Shown piece after piece: positions 57,111 through 64,000 of a DNA stretch of 64,000 nt; the stretch's first letter is position 1; the number at the start of each line of letters is the position of its first letter. The DNA is from Vespula vulgaris (taxonomy: Eukaryota; Arthropoda; Insecta; Hymenoptera; Vespidae): positions 1,430,001 through 1,494,000 of the forward strand of contig NC_066586.1 of the NCBI RefSeq assembly GCF_905475345.1, given 5' to 3'. Below the pieces are notes generated by a model, which saw only the letters and a list, made by a program, of their open reading frames with translations, did not search any database and had not been told where the DNA came from. The position numbers and the translations under genes were made by a program.

Positions 57111-57112
57111 GA
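57066..57112. repeat. (GA)n array
   Basis: About 17 GA units. Confidence 0.92.
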
Positions 57113-57870
57113 GACATCCTTTGTGTTAGTTTCAAAACAGTCTAGACACAAATGCGATTTCTGGCGTCGATGTAAATATCAAAGTCGCGTCATTTCCGAG
57201 TATCTCGAGAGAACGATCGTTCCGTCTTTCTCTCTTTTGGCTTTTAAAGAGAAACGAATACGACAAGATCGATGGAACGATTAAAAAGTGTATTTTCAAA
57301 AGTTACTTCGTTCCCTTGGCGTCGACTATCATTTTTCTGTCCTTTGCAAACGTATCCTCCCATTTACGAATTAATAAGCTTTTAACGGTAGAACAAAGAA
57401 GTCAAAGAAAAAGGAGAGGAAAAAGAAAAAGAAAAAATTGAAAAAATATTATTCGTTGTCGTGATAACGACGGTATCGATCGATGAAAATCAAATAAATT
57501 ATTGTGACAAAACTTAAAAGAGACCTTGCGTGTTACGCACTCGTTTATTCGTCCTCTCGTTACGATGCAATTAATTCGAGAGGGTTAACATCCCTTAGAA
57601 GCTTCGACTCCCTCTTACTCATCTCACCCAACTAGCTTCTTCGATCGAGCGTCTACTATCGAGAACTTTGTAGTGTGTAGGATAAATCTGATCACGAAAG
57701 AGGGTTTATCAAACAAGGGTTTTCGCCGATTCACCAAACTTGTGCACTCGCACTACAACTTCCTACGTAGTAACTCGTTCGGTGTTTACAATCAATGTAC
57801 GATTTCGAGTAAACTCGTTAACGAAAGAAAAGTAACTATTTGTAATCGCATTGTAAATTTCTATTATTTA

Positions 57871-58469
57871 TTATTTCGCAGGATATGATTGTTAGGAGTG
57901 ACGTACTACGTGACGTAGTTAATTTACGCTATGCGAGCTATGTAAACATTTATATGATTGTTCTTCCTCTGTCAAGGATTGAAATTTTGACGAGACTAAT
58001 CATCGATTATGCTCGTATCGTAAAAAAAGGATCACGTCGCACGATTAATTTAATTATCAAATACTATTTATTATTTCGCGGGACATAATTGCTACGGGTG
58101 ATGTACTACGTGACGTACTTAAATTTACACCATGCGACGTAAACATTTATACAATTTTTTTTCCTCTTTCAAAGGTTGAAATTTTTACGAGACTAATCAT
58201 CGATTATGCTCGTAACGTAAAAAAGGATCACGTTGCTCGATTAATTTAATTATCAAATACTATTTATTATTTCGCAGGACATAATTGCTACGGATGATGT
58301 GCTAAGTGACGTACGACGTAGTTAATTTACGCTATGCGACGTAAACATTTATCAAATGTTTTTCCTTTTTCAATGGTTGAAATTTTTACGAGACTAATCG
58401 TCGATTATGCTCGTAACGTAAAAAGAAAAAGGATCACGTTGTTGGAATAATTCAATTATCAAATACTAT
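57871..58469. repeat. three-copy tandem array of about 200-bp units
   Basis: Copies begin with TTATTTCGC at 57871, 58071 and 58267 (periods 200 and 196) and the third ends near 58469. All keep TGACGT (57911, 58111, 58307), GTAAACA (57942, 58139, 58341) and a segment TCGATTATGCTCG. Copies look about 85-90% alike by eye. In the first copy the frame from 57885 is open for 67 codons. The aligned frame in the second copy is also open for about 55 codons, and in the third it stops early. The unit resembles no transposon that I know. Confidence 0.93.
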
Positions 58470-58769
58470 CAGATATACCGTAGAAAATCCAACTAGTATA
58501 ATAATACTTCGATGTAGGGGTTAATACGAATAAGAAATGCGAATAAGTAAAAGCGAATCGATACTCGTGGTAGAACGTTCTCATTTGAAGTTGGGTAGAT
58601 AGTTACATAAAGGTTAGAATTTTTCGTTTCGAGCCCATCGACGGAAGAAAATACGCGGCATATATCGATGAAAACCGCAGTATCGACGATACAGAGAAAG
58701 ACAAAGAGAAAGAGAGAAGAAATGGTTGAGAGTCTAAGGACCAAGTAGTGTGAGTGAAGGGTGGTAAAA

Positions 58770-58790
58770 GGGGGGAAGGGGGAGGGAGGG
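58770..58790 (+). other. G-quadruplex motif (+ strand)
   Basis: G-runs at 58770-58775, 58778-58782, 58784-58786 and 58788-58790 with loops of 2, 1 and 1. A very compact motif. Confidence 0.8.
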
Positions 58791-59208
58791 TGTCAAGAAG
58801 GGACCGTCGAGACGAGGCACACTTTTCTGCTGGCAACTGCAGTTCTCAGAGCCGTAACGCGTGACAATATGGGAATTTAATAGCACAATGCCGATGGTAG
58901 GGGTGAAATAACACCGTAATAACTACGTTCACCGACAAATAGAAGTCGCGCAGCTACGGTTTCGTCTACAGCGCATTGGGCAATGGCTATGTGTGTTCTC
59001 TGTGTCGGTTTATCGTGAACAGTACGGTAAATGGAATTTCGTTAATTCCTCTCCGGTGGTAGCAACGCACGTAGCTAGGTACTACCTATACCTACTACTG
59101 TGTCTATGTGTCAGAGAAAGAGAGAATAGGAACGCATCGAGCAATGACAACGATATAACGGTGAACCACCGTATGTGTAGTTAGCTAGCTGCTTCTACCC
59201 CTATTTCT

Positions 59209-59228
59209 CCCTCCAACCCACCCTCCCC
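59209..59228 (-). other. G-quadruplex motif (- strand)
   Basis: C-runs at 59209-59211, 59217-59219, 59221-59223 and 59225-59228 with loops of 5, 1 and 1. Confidence 0.78.
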
Positions 59229-59376
59229 TCCTCCTTTCAACTCCCACTCCCTGTATTTCTCAAGCAAATTGCTCGCATTATAACGTCGAGCGAATTGCTT
59301 AATTATCGTCGCTCGCAACTTTTTTACGTCACTCCGTGCGAGCGAACCGTGACAATATTTACGAAAACAATTTTAC

Positions 59377-59480
59377 TTCTTTTTTTCTTCCCTCTTTCCT
59401 TCTTTCCTTTTTTTTTATCTTCCTTCCGTTTTTTTTCTTTTTTTTTCCCTTTTTGTTTTTGTTTTTGTTTTTCTTTTTTC
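59377..59480. repeat. T-rich tract
   Basis: TTTC and poly-T, with TTTTTG units at 59451-59470. Confidence 0.87.
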
Positions 59481-59754
59481 GTTCTTCCATCCCGACTCCG
59501 TCGTTAACTAAAACCAACGAAAATTGAGAGGCAAACTACTTTTTCTCCATTTTTTACTCTCTTCTCTCTCTCTTTTATACTTTCCGAGTTTGTCAAAGCA
59601 ATGTCCGATTCGCAAGCCAGATTTCTATCGCAAACTACCGTCGGATGGGTTCGAGCTATCGCGTATTGTCAAATTCTCGAGAGTATCCGTCAGAGTAACG
59701 GGAGATATATCCATTCTCATTCCCTCCGTTCCTACTCCCCTTCGATGTGCACAG

Positions 59755-59812
59755 GTAGGTAGGTAGGTAGGTAGGTTGATAGGTAGCTAGGTAGTAGGTA
59801 GATAGATAGGTA
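59755..59812. repeat. (GTAG)n array
   Basis: Five to six perfect GTAG units, then GATAG/GCTAG variants. Confidence 0.92.
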
Positions 59813-60113
59813 GAGGGGTATAGCGTTGCTCAAAATCACCGAGAAAAATCCGATCGGAGTAGGAGACTCGAAATGTCGGGTGCAATTCGAGCAACACGAA
59901 AGTGCTCGAGAAAACTCAATTCTTCTTCGCGTTCGCGTTCGCTACAAATTTTACATAGAAGAGATTTTTCCCAAAAGAGCGTAACACGAATACGAATCGA
60001 ATTTACGATATTCACGAACAAAGATATTCCATACGATCATTAGACTTTCACGGATACATCGTGTTCAAATTTATTACCTCGAGAACTCTTTGGCAAACGC
60101 ATGAAAAATATCG

Positions 60114-60150
60114 AGAGAGAGAGAGAGAGAGAAAGAGAAAAAGAAAGAAT
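60114..60150. repeat. (GA)n/AAAG tract
   Basis: GA then AAAG. Confidence 0.88.
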
Positions 60151-60802
60151 ATCGTTAAAATTCTTTCCATTCGACTTCTCTCTTCGATTCTTTTTTCAAG
60201 CTATAAATTTCGTTTAATGTTCACAAAGGTATACACTCGAAATCTCCTAAGGGAACTCTGTTCGAACCAACCCCATCACCCGGATACACGGTAACGCCGA
60301 CACTCGAGCTTTCAACCAAGTACGAATCTCATTTGTCATCCGGACTTCTGTCAAGCACGAAGAATCTTCTTCTCTTACGCTATTCCTTCTACGGTTCGAA
60401 CTTTGAATTCTTTCCGATTGCCACACCGGAAATCTCTTTTCTTTCGGACCTAAGTAAAAACAACATTTCGTTGAACAGTTTCTCTTCGAAATAAGAAAAA
60501 TGCAATATCGGAATCGCTCGATAACATTTATAATTTATCGTTCTCTTTCTTGTTCGAATGGAAAGATAGAGAGGGATAAAAAGAGACAGAGAAGAAAAGA
60601 AGAAAAAAGAATTAGGAAAAGCAGGAGAAAGCGAATGCTCGAAATGACGAAAAGAATTTAATCAAGTCGAATCCATACGGAACTATCTTCTAAATGTTCG
60701 ACAATTTCACGAGATACGTACGAAAATATCGTACAAAAGATTCTACCTTTTGTGATGCAAATCGACGAAATCTCATGTTACTTTTCGACTGTTACAAATT
60801 CG

Positions 60803-60803
<1 letters not shown>

Positions 60804-60858
<55 letters not shown>
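60804..60858. repeat. (TA)n microsatellite
   Basis: About 26 TA units, almost uninterrupted. Among the longest TA runs here. Confidence 0.95.
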
Positions 60859-60864
<6 letters not shown>

Positions 60865-60915
60865 GTCAATGTAGTTGTTCGCACAGGTACAACGAACGAA
60901 TTACGAACGAAATAA

Positions 60916-61068
60916 GAATGGAACGGAATGGAACAGAATAGAACAGAACAGAATAGAATAGAATAGAATAAAATAGAATAGAATAGAATGGAATAGGAAG
61001 AGATAAAGATATTAAGAAGAAAAAAAAAAGAGAGAGAGAAAGAGAAAGAGAAAGAGAAAGATAGAAAC
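60916..61068. repeat. GAATG / GAACA / GAATA pentamer array, then GA
   Basis: About 16 pentamers at 60916-60996, left half GAATG/GAACG/GAACA, right half GAATA. A-rich and GA at 61018-61063. Confidence 0.94.
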
Positions 61069-61264
61069 ACCAAAGCGATGGGATCGCAGTACTTAAGGAA
61101 ATTAAAATCGCTCCCCGACAAACATTCGCGAGAAACGACTTACGAAGCTCCAAAGTTTAATTTTGAATTTGATTAAGCCATCCCTCCCTTTTTTCACGCT
61201 CTCCTTCTGTGTTAGTTCTTATAAACCACCACTACTCGCCCCATCACACGAGGTCACCCTCCAA

Positions 61265-61366
61265 CAGAAAAGAGGAGAAGGAGTAAAGAAGAAGAAAGAA
61301 GAAAAGGAGGAGAAGGAGGAGAAGAAGGTGGTGCAAATGGAGGTGAAGGTGGAGGTGGAGGTGGAT
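61265..61366. repeat. GAA/GGA tract and GAGGTG units
   Basis: Purine tract then five GAGGTG hexamers at 61337-61366. Confidence 0.87.
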
Positions 61367-61527
61367 TTACGCGTAACTCGCATCTCGTATTTTTCGAAAT
61401 TAGCCGACCATGCTAGAAGTTTTTACGTAATGAGGTAGGTAAGTCTTGCAGCATCTCGTTTATTTGCTGACTTAACGACTGACCGATATAAAATTAATTT
61501 CCGCCGTAGTCAGCCCCGAAAGCCACT

Positions 61528-61548
61528 CCCCCTATCCCGTCCCTACCC
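61528..61548 (-). other. G-quadruplex motif (- strand)
   Basis: C-runs at 61528-61532, 61536-61538, 61541-61543 and 61546-61548 with loops of 3, 2 and 2. More C-runs follow to 61581. Confidence 0.78.
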
Positions 61549-61755
61549 TCTCTGCCTACCTCCCTTCCACCCTTCACCCCCTCTTCTCTCGCGTTCGTTC
61601 CAGCAAATTGCGTTATACGCGTGGCGCGAGAGAACGCGGAGGGACACTTTATTATTCCGCGATGCTCGTCCATTGTTTCCACGGGGTGAGATTAATGCGC
61701 TCGGAGTAAAATTCACGTCGCTATAATTGCCACCACTATATTTTCCGGCGTTACG

Positions 61756-61788
61756 CGCGCTCAAGAGAAGCTCGGCGCTTCTCGCGCG
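61756..61788. other. bulged GC-rich hairpin
   Basis: GAGAAGC (61765-61771) pairs with GCTTCTC (61777-61783) around TCGGC. The stem continues with CGCGC (61756-61760) to GCGCG (61784-61788) past a 4-base bulge. An alternating GC run (61792-61802) follows. Confidence 0.5.
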
Positions 61789-61829
61789 TCATGCGCGCGC
61801 GCTCGTTCATCCGAAATGAATTTGTGTTT

Positions 61830-61950
61830 TTTTTTATCCTTCTTCATTTTTTTTCCTTTTTTTTTCATTGTTTTTGCTTTTTTCTTTCCTTCTTTTCTTT
61901 TCTTTTTTTTTTGGTTCTTCTGTCGTCGTCGTCGTCGTCGTCGTCGTCGT
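61830..61950. repeat. T-rich tract and (TCG)n array
   Basis: T/C-rich to 61915, then about nine perfect GTC triplets at 61922-61950. Confidence 0.92.
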
Positions 61951-61979
61951 TTCACCTTGTTGCCTGACTGTATTAGGCA

Positions 61980-62070
61980 AAGGCAAAAATAAAGAGACAA
62001 AAAAAGAAATAAAAATGAAAAGAAGGAAAGGAAGAAAGACGGGGGAGGGTGAAGAAACAAAAAAAAGAAA
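61980..62070. repeat. A-rich AAAG tract
   Basis: Degenerate purine tract. Confidence 0.83.
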
Positions 62071-62282
62071 CTCGAAGGGCAAAGTAGACTAACTTCGTTC
62101 GACGCACGATCTACCCGTTTACGTCGCCGCTCATCGATATCCGAAACGAATTCGATTAACCTGAGTCGATTTTCGAAAGGGCGTGAGGTAGGAAAAATAT
62201 CGTTGGATGGGGCGTGTTATAGAGCCCGTTACGAAGAAAGTTGATAAACTCGAATTTAATCGGGTTATCGCGAGAATTTAAA

Positions 62283-62322
62283 GGGGGTGGGGGGAGTGAA
62301 CGAACGAGGGAGGGAGGGAGGG
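62283..62322 (+). other. G-quadruplex motif with (GGGA)n (+ strand)
   Basis: G-runs at 62283-62287 and 62289-62294, then four GGG runs with one-base loops at 62308-62322. Confidence 0.8.
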
Positions 62323-62400
62323 AGTTAGATAGGGAGTAAAAATGTCGTAATAACCGGATATTACCAGGGTTTATTTTCAAATATTCACACTCGCGTTAAT

Positions 62401-62450
62401 GTGTACCTACCCTACCTATCTGCCTATCTAACCTACCTAACCTACGTTAT
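62401..62450. repeat. degenerate ACCT/CTAT tract
   Basis: ACCT, TATC and TAACCT units in loose register. Confidence 0.78.
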
Positions 62451-62575
62451 CTCGTGGTAATATATTCGTTGAAATTTACGAGCTGAAAATTCGTGGAAAC
62501 ATCTTTGGTGGTGAGAGCTTATTAGCGAGCTTCCGTTTTTGCTTGCTTACAGAGAAATACGATGGGCGGTCGAGT

Positions 62576-62625
62576 CGGTTAGGTTCTGTTCGGTTCGGTT
62601 CAGTTCGGTTCGGTTCGGTTCGGTC
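62576..62625. repeat. (CGGTT)n pentanucleotide array
   Basis: Ten pentamers in register with AGGTT, CTGTT and CAGTT variants. Frames read Gly-Ser-Val-Arg-Phe repeats. Confidence 0.94.
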
Positions 62626-62806
62626 GGGCGTTCCGGGATCGGGTTGTTGGAAGCGAAAATTATCTGAAATTTCGGCTGCGAAATCGGAATCGGAAGCACA
62701 GGTTGGAGATAATTTCGGTTCTGGCGCGGCAAAACATCGCGGTCGGCCCTTTGCGTAATTGCCGCCACGCTGCTGTTTATGACGCCACACCGGACGGTCG
62801 AGACTA

Positions 62807-62844
<38 letters not shown>

Positions 62845-62886
62845 ACTATTGCTACTACTGTAGCTGCTGCTGCTGCTGCTTCTGTT
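62807..62886. repeat. TGCTGT hexamer and TGC triplet array
   Basis: TGCTGT/GTTGCT units, then CTACTA and TGC triplets. Frames read poly-Cys, Ala-Val or (on -) Ser-Asn. Confidence 0.93.
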
Positions 62887-62964
62887 ACCTACGCTCATAT
62901 AATGCCCTGTTTTCCGCAATTCGCAGAGACAGAACGCCACAGAGGATCGGATAGAAAGCAAAAG

Positions 62965-63020
62965 AGAGATAAAGAGAGATAGATAGATATAGAAGAGAGA
63001 AAGAGAGAGAGAGAGATGGA
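62965..63020. repeat. GATA/GA tract
   Basis: GAGATA units then GA. Confidence 0.88.
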
Positions 63021-63067
63021 ACGAACGTACGCGTCGCGCCTACGTAGAGACATCAATGGCCCGAGCA

Positions 63068-63122
63068 ACGAACGAACGAACGAACGAACGAGTGAACGAG
63101 TGAACGAGTGAACGAGTGAACG
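63068..63122. repeat. (CGAA)n then (AGTGAACG)n
   Basis: About five CGAA units followed by four perfect octamers AGTGAACG at 63091-63122. Confidence 0.95.
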
Positions 63123-63354
63123 GACGTATTCGAGGCACACATATCTGTACAGATACGAATTCACGCACTCGACGCGATCCTCGCGCGAAACCGACGATTT
63201 TCACGAGTTTCTCCACAGAAATCCGCCTCTAAAGCGTCGAGTTACGTTCACACCCGTGTATCAGCCTGCTGCACGTCGACCGTGTGTCACGCCCAACGGC
63301 CGTAACGAATGCACTTTAACCCCTTTGCACCTCCGAGTGTCATACCGTCTCTCC

Positions 63355-63359
63355 GCCTA

Positions 63360-63400
<41 letters not shown>

Positions 63401-63450
63401 GTACCTATCTATTCAACTATCTATCTAACCATCTATCTATTTCTCTCGCT
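63355..63450. repeat. CT and CTAT arrays
   Basis: CT at 63364-63401, then CTAT/CTAA units. Confidence 0.9.
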
Positions 63451-63648
63451 CTCGAAAGATCTATGCAATTAAATAGCTATATCATTTGTTAACCGATTTA
63501 TCTTCGATGTTACATACTTCGATAATCGTTTAAAATATATCATAACGCTCGATAGCTTTATTAAAAGACGTTTATCGGTTTAACAGGTGTATTATGCACT
63601 ATGAATAAATGGAAAGTGCATACGCATGACGCATTCTATTAATTTTCT

Positions 63649-63652
63649 CTTT

Positions 63653-63689
<37 letters not shown>

Positions 63690-63700
63690 TTCTTTCTCGC
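63649..63700. repeat. (CT)n array
   Basis: About 16 CT units then TTTC. The last 300 bases of the window are unique with no recognised gene. Confidence 0.93.
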
Positions 63701-64000
63701 ATCTACCGTCTTCATTTTCCTTTCATTTCGCCGTGCGTTGAATATTTCAACGGGACAGATCGTTGCTTTTTACGGCCTCTTTGGCCTCCACCTACCTCCC
63801 TCCTATCCGCCTTTCGTAAAAACTTTAAAGTATACGCGTCCAACGCCACGTAAACCGTATACACGTTTTCGGATTACAATTTGAATTATTCGGTTTTGCT
63901 TCCACGCTCGAAAACGAGACGGAACTACCCACGGAACTGGCCTTTTTGAACTAGCCGCTCGGCGTCTACGGCGTGTTTTCTCTATTATTTGTTTCTTTTC

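Noticed and set aside
60390..60405. GGTTCGAA string like a tRNA B box
   Set aside because: No A box at the right distance upstream and no cloverleaf could be drawn.
62401..62450. CCTAA-like telomere repeat
   Set aside because: Units are mixed ACCT, TATC and TAACCT with no sustained five-base register.
1..64000. CRISPR arrays, bacterial operons, transposase, reverse transcriptase or viral genes
   Set aside because: No spaced direct repeats, no long conserved frames and no catalytic motifs of these families were seen in any frame.

Overview
The window looks like nuclear DNA of an insect, most plausibly an aculeate hymenopteran (bee or wasp). That is inference: the base composition is moderately AT-rich, CpG is plentiful even inside simple repeats such as (GAC)n and (TTCG)n, and microsatellites, above all (GA)n/(CT)n, occur almost everywhere. 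Nothing bacterial is visible: no operons, no long ORFs, no rRNA, no CRISPR. I recognised no protein family in any frame on either strand. The longest open frames (up to about 210 codons) are translations of simple repeats, giving runs such as Ser-Leu, Arg-Glu, Tyr-Ile or Ser-Phe-Val-Arg, and I do not call them genes. The window is best described as intergenic DNA or the inside of a very long intron.

Layout. 0-10 kb: dense GA/CT, GATA, CTTC, CATCGC and GTA/GTG arrays, with short unique stretches between them. 10-16 kb: the most gene-like regulatory features, namely a TATA box with an initiator-like element (10.09-10.13 kb), two perfect AP-1 sites 20 bp apart (13.26-13.28 kb) and a block of homeodomain-type ATTA sites around a GC palindrome (14.95-15.11 kb). 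16-43 kb: repeat-dominated, with CpG-bearing triplet and tetranucleotide arrays (16.2-16.9, 28.6-29.5, 35.1 kb), A-B-A tetranucleotide arrays (18.3, 29.2 kb) and twin hairpins at 37.3 kb. 43-53 kb: pentanucleotide arrays, a (TAA)n block and several unique blocks that could be conserved non-coding elements. 52-62.4 kb: less repetitive, with most of the G-quadruplex motifs and a three-copy, about 200-bp tandem array at 57.87-58.47 kb. 62.4-64 kb: CGGTT, TGCTGT and AACGAGTG arrays and more CT/CTAT repeats.

No genes can be shown to work together here. The best candidates for function are regulatory: the 57.9-58.5 kb array, where every copy keeps a TGACGT half-site and a forkhead-type GTAAACA site, the AP-1 pair, the homeodomain cluster and the 10.1 kb core promoter. 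All need comparison with related genomes or transcript data. No tRNA, known miRNA, transposase, reverse transcriptase or viral gene was recognised. Repeat coordinates were read by eye and may be off by a few bases.
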